64,000 bases of DNA from Mycoavidus sp. B2-EB (GTDB taxonomy: Bacteria; Pseudomonadota; Gammaproteobacteria; Burkholderiales; Burkholderiaceae): assembly GCF_014218255.1 (NCBI RefSeq), contig NZ_AP021872.1:744001-808000 (forward strand), written 5' to 3'. The first letter of the stretch is position 1. Each line of letters opens with the position of its first letter. The translations under genes and the position numbers were made by a program. Shown piece after piece: positions 32,092-43,044 of this stretch. Below the pieces are notes generated by a model. That model ran no database searches, was not told the DNA's origin, and was given only the letters and a program-made list of their open reading frames with translations.

Positions 32092-32188
32092 CAGGGCTTC
32101 TACTCCAAATCGGTCACGACTTGCCTACAGTCTTATCAAATCGCCGATCATTTCTAGCTTGCCGATTTCAAAAATTTTATCCAAAATC

Positions 32189-32260
32189 GGTCACGATAAT
32201 TCTGTAATCAGCGGTCACGATAAATCTGAAATGACCGGTCACGATAGGATGAAATACGCA
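32189..32260. repeat. Three 24-bp-spaced copies of GGTCACGAT (possible IS end/transposase-binding sites)
   Basis: GGTCACGATA occurs at 32189, 32213 and 32237, exactly 24 bp apart, with partly conserved following bases (AATTCTGTAAT, AATCTGAAAT, GGATGAAAT). A fourth related GGTCACGAC lies at 32112. They flank the IS481-like fragment on its 5' side. Tandem protein-binding sites at an element terminus are the simplest reading. Confidence 0.6.
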
Positions 32261-32534
32261 GCTTGACTTGAAAGACGGTATCTTTCAGTTGTCATTGGCT
32301 ATAGTTGGGGGCCTTAAATGCGCTTGCTGATATTTACTCTATGTTGGTCGAGGTGCGCTCACGACGAGCATGTGGTTTTAGCGCTAATTCGTCGTTGACT
32401 TCTGGCATATCACGGGCGTGGATTTCGGCCATTTCCTCGGCGTTTGGCTCCCATTTTTCAGCTTGTTGAGATTGCGTTGATTGGTGTTGACGACCTTTGA
32501 CGGACACTTTTAAACTACCTAAAAGGAGTCTGTA

Positions 32535-32627
32535 ATGCGTCAAAGCAAAGCGCCGTATCCACCGGCATTTCGTCAACAAATCATAGAGCTTGTGCAAGCA
32601 GGTAAGAGTGCTCAAGATTGCGTTTAG
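32535..32627 (+). pseudogene. IS3-family OrfA N-terminal fragment
   Basis: 30 codons beginning MRQSKAPYPPAFRQQIIELV followed by QAGKSAQD, the typical start of IS3-group OrfA with its first HTH helix, preceded by an AAAAGGAG ribosome site and a sequence (GACCTTTGACGGACAC) that may be the left end of the element. The frame then stops at TAG; the rest of orfA and orfB are gone. The adjoining 32262-32530 carries a minus-strand open fragment (NAEEMAEIHARDMPEVNDEL) of unknown origin. Confidence 0.6.
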
Positions 32628-32686
32628 AAATAACTGTTTTTAAAAGTGAACTTTCTCTAGTATTCATTTTCTTGCTCCAGCGTTAC

Positions 32687-33223
32687 TCAAGCTGGCAAAA
32701 TAGCACCTGTCGAGGTTGAAATATTTATAACTTTCCCTGTATCCATTTCGGTCAATGAAAGTATCCCTTGTTCATCATTAATTACCCAATCTGAAATAAT
32801 GTCTGTGGGAACATGCCATATCTCTGTTAAGTCTTTCTTGACAAGCAATGCGCCTATTTCATAAACGACGCAGAGGTTCCCATTTTTTAATAGGGCCATA
32901 TCAAAAAAATCTCCACTTAGCCATGACACGTAGCTTTTAATCGTTGAAGATTGTTGGACAATAGGAACCGCCGCAAGATAAGAATCAAAGCCTACATAAA
33001 GGGTTTGTTGATTTTCGACAAGTAGCAACTTAGGCTTTTCAAGCATACTTGAAATTGCCAAACCAAGCCCAAAATTAAGCTCATTTGAGTCAGATTCAAG
33101 CTCGTAACACTCATTAATTACTTGTTGCTTAGTACCTAAGATTAGCCACTTTTTGTGCTTATTCTTGAGTTCGTACTCAAGGTCGCTTACGCGACCAAAA
33201 GATTCACTAATAGAAATCGTCAT
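32687..33223 (-). CDS. Putative immunity protein of the orphan toxin module (CdiI-like)
   Basis: 178 residues, no family recognised. Its ATG overlaps the stop codon of the upstream toxin tail (ATGA at 33220-33223), the tight coupling typical of toxin/immunity pairs. It is soluble, acidic and A+T-richer than the surrounding core genes, with several beta-strand-like segments (KKWLILGTKQQVINECYELE; LLLVENQQTLYVGFDSYL; NLCVVYEIGALLVKKDL). The role as immunity protein rests on position, not motifs. The toxin is broken but this gene is intact, as expected if it still protects against sibling cells. Confidence 0.6.
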   Translation of the reverse strand: MTISISESFGRVSDLEYELKNKHKKWLILGTKQQVINECYELESDSNELNFGLGLAISSMLEKPKLLLVENQQTLYVGFDSYLAAVPIVQQSSTIKSYVSWLSGDFFDMALLKNGNLCVVYEIGALLVKKDLTEIWHVPTDIISDWVINDEQGILSLTEMDTGKVINISTSTGAILPA

Positions 33224-33587
33224 TGTTTTCCTATTCTTGGTTTGTGGATGTACCGACCACCCTCAGATTTAAATATCTTTCCTGTTGTCAGGAGGTTACC
33301 TTCCCAAGTTGTTTGGAGCGTCGCACCACCACGCGGCCCCATGAGCATCGACTCACGTACTACACGTACTATTTGACCATCTTTTTCAATTTTTGCAATA
33401 TTTTTTGGGTTACCATAAGCTATCTAAAATAGATTGAGCAAGGTGTTGCCGAGCGGCAGGAGTATCGGATAGCCCGATTTTTTCAAGCTCGCGGAGCATT
33501 CCTATAGAGCGATCAGTACTGTGCTTTGTTCCTGTTGCTTTCCCAAAGAAATACTGTAATTTTTCCTCTATTTTTGTGATATTTGCT
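33220..33587 (-). pseudogene. Orphan CdiA-type toxin C-terminus, 3' part (after the IS66 insertion)
   Basis: Read on the minus strand from the IS66 edge: ANITKIEEKLQYFFGKATG, then TKHSTDRSIGMLRELEKIGL and LAQSILDSLW-stop (33410-33412). One base over, the frame continues YGNPKNIAKIEKDGQIVRVV, RESMLMGPRGGATLQTTWEG, ending GGRYIHKPRIGKQ with TGA at 33220-33222. Sequences of the form FGKATG...RS..M...L..IGI and RESLLMGP occur, as I recall, at the ends of polymorphic/CDI toxins; the activity is unknown. A single-base shift at about 33415 breaks it. Joined to 36204-37319 it forms one module. Confidence 0.65.
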
Positions 33588-33747
33588 GGTTGGCTGTAAG
33601 AACGCCACGATCCCCAGGCTTGTAGCCTGAATGGGCAGCAGCGATACTTTCATCCAATTAAATATAGGCGGAGTAAGGGTAAAGATGGAAGTCAAGATTT
33701 GGCCGGGCCGTATAGCATTAGCTCACTTTGCCAAGAATAAACGGGAG

Positions 33748-35430
33748 CTAAAGGAGAGTGCGCTGGGGGTTAAAATTCCAAGGCAGCAGGGTCTCGATCT
33801 CCTCAACGGTTTTTGCAGCGGGCAAATCATGCAGCACGCAACACAACCAGGTGTAGGGTTCCAAACCATTGGCCTTAGCGGTTTCGATCAGCGAGTAGAT
33901 GACAGCACTGGCATGGGCACCGGCTGTGGTACGGCTGAACAGCCACGCCTTTCGACCGATCACAAACGGGCGGATCGCGTTCTCGCAGCGGTTATTGTCG
34001 ATCGGCAAATCGCCTCGCTCGGTATAGCGTGTCAGCATCCCCCAGTGATTCCGCATATAGGACAGCGCTTCACCCAGTGCACTCTTCGGCGTCACACCAG
34101 GCACAAGCCTTTCCATCCAGGTGTGGAGCTTCTCAAGAATCGGTAGGCTTTGCTTCTGACGCGCAAGCCAGCGCGTCTCATCATCCACGTCTTTATGAAG
34201 ACGTTCAATGTGATAGAGCTCACCAATCAGGGTAACGGCTTCGTCAGCATGACCCCGTTTGCTTTTGGGCTGGACTTTAACTGCGTCGACATAACGCCGC
34301 CTCACGTGCGCCCAACAAACCAGCCGCTCGACCCCTTCAGTTTGGGCCAGTTTGCTATAACCCTCGTAGCCATCCGTCATCAGATAACCGCGATAGTCAT
34401 GCAACAAGCGTACCGGGACCTCCTTGTTTCGACGAGGATCATAGTCGTAAATCACCACGGGCTTACCAGGCGGCCCTCCGGTTTGCACCCACATGTAGGA
34501 TTTCGAAGTGGGACTTTTGTCCGGTTCTTTAAGCACCTGCACCTCGGTTTCATCTATATGCAGCACAGCGCTTTCAAGCAAGGTATCGCGCATCAAATTA
34601 TGCAACGGCTGTAACACCGCGCTACAACCGATCACCCAGCGCGCCAGGGTCTGGGTCGGCACAGGCATACCGTGCCGATCCAGCACCTTGGCGAAACGGG
34701 TCAGCGGCAAGCCGTCGACGAATTTAACGGTCAACAGCATCGCCAGGAAGTTCGGACTTGCGTTACTCGTAGGCAGCGGCTGGGGCGGCAAGGGCGCTGT
34801 AACTGGAGCATGAAGGCTGCTCGGGCAGCCATAGCGCTTACGAACATGGCGCAATACGCGTATCTGCATCGGCACAATGTCGAGTTGCTCGCTCACGTCC
34901 TGTCCAATTTCCACCATGGGCGTATCGCAGGCACAGCTGCGCTCGGCTTCGGGCACCTCGTGCACCACCTCAACGCGTTTCAGTTCCGCAGGTAATGGAC
35001 CCCGCTTACCACGCGCCGGCTTATCTTTACGTTCTGACTGGGCCGGCAGCGGGGCAATCTCCTGCGCCTCTGTGCTCGCCTGGGCTAATCCCTCGGCCTC
35101 ATCAAACAAACGGCCCTGGCCGCTGGCTTCACTACTGGGCCCAAACATGCGTCGCCGCGACAGCACAATTTGCTCGATCAGGCGCTTAAATTTCTCTTGC
35201 ACCTCGATCAATTCGTTCTGCGCTTCGATCAACTCGCTCTGTGTTTCGACCAATTTGCTCTGGGCTTCCATCCACAACGTCTTGCTGGCTTTCTCTTGCG
35301 TGTGCAACAGCGCCGTGAGTCCTGCCACATCCGTGGGCAATACCTCCGGCAGCTTGATCTCCGGTAGATCAAACTCTAGGGATACATTCGATTCTTTGGC
35401 AGGGCTTTCAAGCATGCCGTATTTTAACAA
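33748..35430 (-). CDS. tnpC: IS66 transposase TnpC
   Basis: 560 residues. The N-terminal leucine-rich coiled coil (about 45-95, with [20 protein letters not shown]) is followed by a Cys cluster ([17 protein letters not shown]), the core ([30 protein letters not shown] with catalytic Asp, then [10 protein letters not shown] and [12 protein letters not shown]), and the C-terminal [20 protein letters not shown] with the catalytic Glu. This is the full DDE layout of IS66 TnpC. No break is visible, so the element may still be active. Confidence 0.96.
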   Translation of the reverse strand: MLKYGMLESPAKESNVSLEFDLPEIKLPEVLPTDVAGLTALLHTQEKASKTLWMEAQSKLVETQSELIEAQNELIEVQEKFKRLIEQIVLSRRRMFGPSSEASGQGRLFDEAEGLAQASTEAQEIAPLPAQSERKDKPARGKRGPLPAELKRVEVVHEVPEAERSCACDTPMVEIGQDVSEQLDIVPMQIRVLRHVRKRYGCPSSLHAPVTAPLPPQPLPTSNASPNFLAMLLTVKFVDGLPLTRFAKVLDRHGMPVPTQTLARWVIGCSAVLQPLHNLMRDTLLESAVLHIDETEVQVLKEPDKSPTSKSYMWVQTGGPPGKPVVIYDYDPRRNKEVPVRLLHDYRGYLMTDGYEGYSKLAQTEGVERLVCWAHVRRRYVDAVKVQPKSKRGHADEAVTLIGELYHIERLHKDVDDETRWLARQKQSLPILEKLHTWMERLVPGVTPKSALGEALSYMRNHWGMLTRYTERGDLPIDNNRCENAIRPFVIGRKAWLFSRTTAGAHASAVIYSLIETAKANGLEPYTWLCCVLHDLPAAKTVEEIETLLPWNFNPQRTLL

Positions 35431-35436
35431 TTTCCC

Positions 35437-35793
35437 CTATGCAATCGTATTAAAATAAAGCGTTTTATGCGGTTTATTTCGCCACAGATCAAAACCCTCC
35501 AGCAACCACTCAAACTCCTGTACGCTTATTGTTTGTGTCGCCCCTTGTGCATCTCGTGGCCAAGCAAATCTCTCCGATTCAAGCCGTTTGAGCCATAGGC
35601 AAAATCCATTCCGATGCCAGTACAATACTTTCAGCTTCGTGCGCTGCCGATTCACAAATACATACAGGGCTTCTCCAAACGGGTTAAGACCCAACTCTTG
35701 TTCCACCAGCGCACTCAATCCGTTGATCGCTTTCCTGAAATCAACCGGCTCCTGGCACAGATAGACCTGCTCAATCTCACAGCCTGGATGCAT
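35437..35793 (-). CDS. tnpB: IS66 accessory protein TnpB
   Basis: 118 residues starting MHPGCEIEQVYLCQEPVDFR, then KAINGLSALVEQELGLNPFG, EALYVFVNRQRTKLKVLYWH and RNGFCLWLKRLE; the classic IS66 Orf2 signature. The frame extends upstream but the ATG at 35793 overlaps the tnpA stop (TAATG), the normal coupling in this family. Required for transposition; exact role is unclear. Confidence 0.94.
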   Translation of the reverse strand: MHPGCEIEQVYLCQEPVDFRKAINGLSALVEQELGLNPFGEALYVFVNRQRTKLKVLYWHRNGFCLWLKRLESERFAWPRDAQGATQTISVQEFEWLLEGFDLWRNKPHKTLYFNTIA

Positions 35794-36131
35794 TAGCGCA
35801 CTCCTTGCGCTGCACGACCCAGCGCTATCAGCCATTCCGGGGACGGCACCCCTGATAACTCTAGCCTCACCCCTGAGGCCAGAATTAGGCTGCTGCACAG
35901 GCGCGGCTCACTTGTCTTCTCCGACACCCGCAGCGACACAAATTTGCTTTCTTGCTTTGGCTCTACTCTTTCTCCAACTACACTCAACTTTTTTTTCCAG
36001 TAATACAGCGCTTTTCTGGATAACCCTTCTCGCTTGGCATAATCACTCAAGGACAGGCCTTCTTTTCTCGCTGATAACAAATGCTCTGACCAAATCTTGG
36101 CGCTTAATGTCTTCTTGGCCATATCGCTCAT
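35793..36131 (-). CDS. tnpA: IS66 accessory protein TnpA
   Basis: 112 residues. An N-terminal helix-turn-helix of the IS3/IS66 Orf1 type (WSEHLLSARKEGLSLSDYAK, REGLSRKALYYWKKKL) is followed by a less conserved tail (SGVRLELSGVPSPEWLIAL). First gene of the IS66 operon; the stop overlaps the tnpB ATG by one base. Confidence 0.92.
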   Translation of the reverse strand: MSDMAKKTLSAKIWSEHLLSARKEGLSLSDYAKREGLSRKALYYWKKKLSVVGERVEPKQESKFVSLRVSEKTSEPRLCSSLILASGVRLELSGVPSPEWLIALGRAAQGVR

Positions 36132-36199
36132 TCTTAAGTTCGAAAGCGAAAGTATCGCTGTGGATCATTTCGGCGAATAGCCTGGGGGTCGTGGCGTTC

Positions 36200-37319
36200 T
36201 TACGGTTGGCTAGCGGTTGCTAGCAGTCTACCATCAGCTACAGAAGAACTGCCCGCCTTTGCCAAAGGCTCAAATTTCGATAGCCTGGAAGCCGTAGTGA
36301 TTACTTGGCTTGGGATCGGAGCACGTGCAGTTGTTTGTTCAGCTACCAACAAACTAGTGCCCAATAGCGGCTTGCCATTGGGTCCTAAGGTTCTTCCCGC
36401 TTTCGCTAAGTCAACATGCAAAAACTCTTTTGCCGTTTCTTTGCCTAAACGGATCCCAATTTTACCAAGCGATGCAGTGAGCTTAGCTGCACCTGTTGCT
36501 ACCAATACGATTGAGCCTATCTGCCAGAATAAATTGCCTAACTCACGGCCAAGCTGTAATGCATTCTGGTCGCCGCCTTCTCTTGCTGCGGCTTGTATCC
36601 GGTTGATTTTGGCATTTAATGCAGCAACTATCTCTTCTCCTAATTGATCGCGTACTTCCTCGTTAATTAGGGAGGCCAATCCTTTTAAGTTATTGCGGAA
36701 ATCTGTAATAAATTCAACCACCCCTTCCGCATCGTGCCAACCCGCCTCAGACAAACCACTGATTAGACCCGACATTGTCAATGCATCTTGCTTCGCCGAA
36801 ACGCCAGTCCATTTAATCATTGTCCCTGCATTGCAGACGATATCGTCTTCACAGGCATCTAATTCTTTTTGGGCCAGTACTTTTTGCTCTGTAGCCAGCC
36901 AGTTATTATCGATAGCCGCTGCTGCACTATGCGTAGCCACGGTCGCATCTACTCCAGTCAGTGCTGCTACACCTGCAACCAGTGTTGTCGCAATATTGTG
37001 TTTGGCTTCTTGCTCAGTACGCGTTTCATCTGGATGGGTTGGACTAAAGGCGTGCGTTAAAATGCTCGATACAGCGCCGCCTAATGCACCCGCGTCAAGG
37101 CTTTGATTCGATGCAGCTGCGGCCACCTAGCCCAACCAGTGCGTGCAACGCTGCATGCGCTGGACTGCCTTCATTTATTGCCCCGGATTTCACCAACTCG
37201 CCAACGTAGCCTGCACCGTGCTGTTGGAGCAAATTCACGACACCGCTTTGTACAAACTGTTCGGTCACACATCTGTTACATTGCCAGAAGCTGCTTTGCT
37301 CATTCAAAGTGAAGCTCAC
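36200..37319 (-). pseudogene. Orphan cdiA-CT module, 5' (pretoxin) part, frameshifted and cut by IS66
   Basis: Begins 19 bp after the first immunity gene. Frames at 37319-37130 (FVQSGVVNLLQQHGAGYVGE, HAALHALVGLGG) and 37126-36200 (AAAASNQSLDAGALGGAVSS, HNIATTLVAGVAALTGVDAT) together parallel the pretoxin region of the large CdiA-like protein (NYLQSLGAERVKHIADGL, RKNIVTSLVAGVASVGGADA). A one-base shift lies at about 37127; an earlier one at about 37280 separates ASGNVTD. The VENN-like site reads AAIDNNWL. The last codons before the IS66 edge are ATASQ, and removal of the IS continues the frame into ANITKIEEK at 33587. No start signal precedes it, as usual for silent orphan CT modules. Confidence 0.75.
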
Positions 37320-37337
37320 CTTGCTTTATGGCCTAGT

Positions 37338-38135
37338 TCATTCTTCATAGTTATAGTGCGCTGGCACTTTATAATCTTCCGGGAAAGAGGGCCATTTGAA
37401 GTATTCATCTGACCATGCATTCTCTAAAGCGGTTCCAATTGCATTAGAAAAATTATATAACTGAAAATTAATTAGCCTAATTCTCTGAAGGATGGCTCGA
37501 ACTGCACGCCAATCTTTTTGTACCGATGCTTCTTCATATCCGTCAAAAGCAATCTGCAAAGCTAGCAGCTTCTCATTGAATGATTTATTGAAGTCATCTT
37601 TTAAATTAATTCCCCATATCAAACGCCCCGTTCTTTTATCTACACGCTCTAATTCCTCATCTGTTACACCATAAGACTTAACGAAATCCATCAAAATTAT
37701 TTGAATTTTATTCAAATCTACCAATTCTTTTTGGTCGGTTTCACTTATTTTATTATGGAAGTATTTGTTCGGAGTGGTATAATTTTTTCCAAAGGAAGGC
37801 CAATTATAATTTTTATTATTAAGTACCTTTGTTAAATCAGTTGAAATTGCGTGAAATGGACTGCTTGCCGCTAATTTAATACTTATAGAGGCATATATAA
37901 GACCTGCCTGAGCTGCTAGCTCATCTTTTTTGGATAATGCATTACTATATAGCTCGATCGAATTTTCCAGTCGCTCCATATCCATTTTAAATGATTTATT
38001 ATAATCAGCCTTCCAGTCAATATACCATGCCACGTCCCCTGTTCTTTTGTAGAAAGCATTCAGATTCTCATATGTCAAACCGTGAAATTGAAGAAATTCC
38101 ATTAAACGGTATTTAAATTTATTAAAATCCAACAT
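37338..38135 (-). CDS. Putative CdiI-type immunity protein with two tandem homologous domains
   Basis: 265 residues in two similar halves. Half 1 (about 5-130): RLMEFLQFHGLTYENLNAFY, KRTGDVAWYIDWKADYNKSF, NWPSFGKNYTTPNKYFHN. Half 2 (about 143-263): ILMDFVKSYGVTDEELERVD, KRTGRLIWGINLKDDFNKSF, KWPSFPEDYKVPAHYN. The shared pattern is KRTG..xW.I..K.D.NKSF and WPSF..xY..P..Y. It starts 9 bp after the stop of the CdiA-like gene, the classical position of the immunity gene. It is A+T-rich and intact. I know no function for the fold; the immunity role is inferred from position. Confidence 0.7.
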   Translation of the reverse strand: MLDFNKFKYRLMEFLQFHGLTYENLNAFYKRTGDVAWYIDWKADYNKSFKMDMERLENSIELYSNALSKKDELAAQAGLIYASISIKLAASSPFHAISTDLTKVLNNKNYNWPSFGKNYTTPNKYFHNKISETDQKELVDLNKIQIILMDFVKSYGVTDEELERVDKRTGRLIWGINLKDDFNKSFNEKLLALQIAFDGYEEASVQKDWRAVRAILQRIRLINFQLYNFSNAIGTALENAWSDEYFKWPSFPEDYKVPAHYNYEE

Positions 38136-38144
38136 TGCTTTTTC

Positions 38145-41132
38145 CTATTTATTTAATTTTCTGCCTTCGGCTTTTCTTGTTTTTGTTGCATTAATTTTTC
38201 CATCAAGGTTTAAAACATGCCTAAAAACTCTTTTTTCGGTAAGAACTTCTAAATGATTCATGTGGCTGCCATCTAAGTAGAAAAGATCTCCTTTTCTTAT
38301 TTCACGCCCAATTTCTTCTGTCGCTTTATATATACTTTGCCCATCATACAATTCATTTGTTTTTCTGGCTACACGTTCTACTTTCGCCCCAAACTCTGTT
38401 TCATTAAAAAACTGCTTCATATTATCCACAGAGCCTGCATTCGGCACGTAATCCTTGTCTCTATTGGCCTTCGTCCTCTGACTAAAAATGACTGTGTCAA
38501 ATATATCCAACGCATCGCTAATCGGATTCACCATCACATTACCTGTTGATTGAACCTCTCTTGGATTCACCAAAGGCTGAACGATATGCTCACCCGATTG
38601 ATCCGGCCTGCCTTCAAGCCACGGCCCTTCATCCTGATGCCACGCCCTGCCCGGAATTTGGTGTGGCTGCGGTGGCTCCATCGGCGTGAATATCATCGGC
38701 GGGACCAGTTGTATTAATTGATCCTCCTCCTCTCTAACTCGTTCTGCATGATTGGCTCGATATTTTTGATACGCTTCATAAGCATTCCATGCCACTAAGC
38801 CCGCAGCTGCCACGCTTAATACAACAACCCCAGGTGGGGTGAATGCTAACGGTGCGGCCAGCACCACAGCAGCATTATTTTCTGTTTCAATCTGCGCCGC
38901 ATGCTGCGCAGAGGTCGCATCAGCTCCTCCTACACTAGCTACCCCCGCTACTAGGCTGGTGACGATATTCTTGCGCGCTTCTTTCTCCTCTTCAGAAGAA
39001 CCTTCTACAGGGCCTAACAGATGATTTACCCATACACTGGCACTGGCTCCTAAAGCCGCTGAGCCACCCGATTGCCCCCGTGCGACTGCACCGCCATAAG
39101 CCAATACCCCATGCAACGCAGCACGCATCGTTTCATCATTCAGGCCATCTGCAATATGCTTGACTCTTTCTGCTCCCAAGCTTTGCAAATAATTGAGCGC
39201 TGCGGCCTGGGTAAATTGCGCCGTCGTCCCCGTCACATTGCTTGATGCCGCTGCCGTCAACGCAGTGACGATACGACGGTAGGCGCCTCCTGGCCCCCAT
39301 TGCTTATTCACGGTCTGTGCTTGCGTACGCAACTCAGCCGCGGTTTCCAGCAATTCCTGCCGCTGTCCTACAGGCATCAACTCATCACCCGCCAGCAGCT
39401 CCATACTCTTGGCTCGCTCGAGCTTTTGATCCGCGTCTCGGGCCCGATTGACGATAAAAGTATTGGTTTCCCGACCTAATGCATGGACAATATCAAAGCC
39501 GGCTTCAATCTCCGCTCGATTAAAAATCGGCGCTAACGCTTGATGACTCGGTGCCGGATGACGGTTTAGGTCTGCAATCGTCTCGGCCGCGCTATGTCCC
39601 GTCAGCTCGATTTGCCGCGCCTCATCCGTAATCACCATCTCCGCACCGCTGATCGCACTGCGGGTAGTGGATCTTGCCTGACCGGAAGCACTCATCACAA
39701 TCGGTAGCGCAGCACTCATCCCTCCACGGCTTGCCAGTTGATTGCCGCTATGCGCCGGCGTTATGGCTTTTCCTGATGGGTCTGAGCCCACTCCTTTGCC
39801 ACTTTGACTGTACCCACCGCCTAAGCTGATACTGCTTGCAGAATAGCTCGCCTGATTCGTCAGATCCGTGTTGTGCAGGGTCGCTGTTATCAGTGTGTTC
39901 TTTCCTTTCTGCACCGCCTGCTCAGAACCTGCAATCACGCCACCGACCAGCTTCGTATCCCCTTGAACGCTGATCTGAAAACCGTCCTCTCCGGCCTGAA
40001 TCCCCGCTTGTTCTGCCACACTCAAATAATCACTGTCCATCCTGCGTTGTGAGACGTTCAGACTCGCTGCTGAGACAGAGCCGGCGGTCGCACTGCCACA
40101 GATACTTTGAGCGTGGCTCTGGTACCTCGCCGTGTTTTGCACACTGTCTATGTCAAGGCCGCCCTCAATCTGGGCTTTAACCTGCTTGCCCACCATCTGA
40201 GCGCCTTTGAGGCGCACATCGCTTTTTGCTTTGAGCTCTAGCGTGCCACCCGCCTGGATCAAAGTTGGCGTATAGTTAAGTTGCGCTCCTTTTGTACGGC
40301 CATGCCCTACACTGAGTGCAACCGATGCGCCCACTGAGCTCTGGCTGCCCAGCGTTGCCACGGCCCCCACTGCAGAACTCTGGCTGTGCTGCTGACTTTG
40401 CTCAATCAGGCTATTCGGCGCCGCTTCCACCTTCAGACGGCCTTCTACGTTAAGCGCTATATTCTGTTTGGCTTCGATGCGAGCGCCCATCAGATCCAAC
40501 GTGGACTCTTCTCCTAAGCCACCGATCTGGATCGAGATATTCCCTCCGGCTGCCAGGGTGCTGTTGAGCGCCGTCCGGCTGAGCTGTATCTGCTCGCTTT
40601 CAGAATGCTCTTCGCCCAGCATTACGCTCACGGTGGCGCCACCGGCTGCTTTCGGATCTGCTTTGATCGCATCGTAGGCGTTTTTCGCCGCCAGTGCGCC
40701 TGCACCGGCCGCTAACGCGTGCATCCGCGCATCGCTGACCTGGGTACTGGCTTGCAGCATCTGACGATTCGTTTGCGCCGCGGCAATCACCGGCGCACTG
40801 ACCGATACCGTTAGACCCGATTGATGCCATTCACTGCGCTGCCAGACTCGGCTTTGCTCATAGGCCGCTTCAATCTTGCCTTGACCGGCTCGAATCTCTA
40901 TATCGCCGGTGGGCGCCACCCATTGACTGCCGCTTTGCTCGTAGTCTCGGCCGGCAATCGCTCTGACAGGACCCGATACGCTGCCTATGACTGAGCCAAT
41001 TTGGGGCGTGTGCTCCTTTTCTTGAGCGTCTTTTTGGGTTCGCGTGCCGATCGTCACGCCGAATTTCCCGCTCTCTAATAAGCCGGAGCGTTCTTGTGTC
41101 ACCAGCACAATTAAACTGACCCACCTGAGCAA
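38145..41132 (-). pseudogene. 3' part of the CdiA-like filamentous haemagglutinin, with pretoxin and toxin tail, cut off by IS21
   Basis: 982 residues of host protein follow the IS21 edge (from ERSGLLESGKFGVTIGTRTQ); the 13 residues before that are encoded by IS21 DNA. It continues haemagglutinin repeats (KNTLITATLHNTDLTNQASY; SYSASSISLGGGYSQSG), then a pretoxin region RKNIVTSLVAGVASVGGADA with a VENN-like site (ETENNAAV), a hydrophobic stretch and a C-terminal toxin tail (KGDLFYLDGSHMNHLEVL, then NLDGKINATKTRKAEGRKLN). The D-x2-H-x4-E cluster faintly recalls colicin E3-type RNases. Without the IS, this would be the end of a 3243-residue protein. Any product now needs an internal start and lacks the secretion domain. 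Confidence 0.8.
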
Positions 41133-41178
41133 TTAGCAATTGACCCACCTCCCGTAAATTTCGTCCCTTTGTCGGGAT

Positions 41179-43013
<1,835 letters not shown>

Positions 43014-43044
43014 GTTGCTGGCCAGTAGCTTAAGTGGGTCAGTT

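Larger units (their letters stand above)
33596..36203. mobile_element. IS66-family insertion sequence, complete, with 8-bp target duplication
   Basis: 2608 bp. Terminal inverted repeats begin GTAAGAACGCCACGAYCCCC at both ends (33596 inward and 36203 inward; one mismatch in the first 23 bp), the standard IS66 GTAA start. The 8 bp outside each end are identical (GGTTGGCT at 33588-33595 and 36204-36211), the target duplication expected for IS66. It carries tnpA, tnpB and tnpC on the minus strand. It interrupts the orphan CDI toxin gene, and the host frame is continuous when it is removed. Confidence 0.96.

Noticed and set aside
32112-32245. CRISPR-like array from the regularly spaced GGTCACGAT boxes.
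   Set aside because: Only three regular copies of a 9-10-bp core, no constant repeat of CRISPR length, no cas genes; IS-associated sites explain it better.
31745-32266. 173-codon plus-strand frame.
   Set aside because: Antisense to the IS481-like fragment and its terminal repeats; no protein family features.
33631-35458. Several plus-strand frames of 68-193 codons opposite IS66 tnpC.
   Set aside because: Shadows of the TnpC coding strand.
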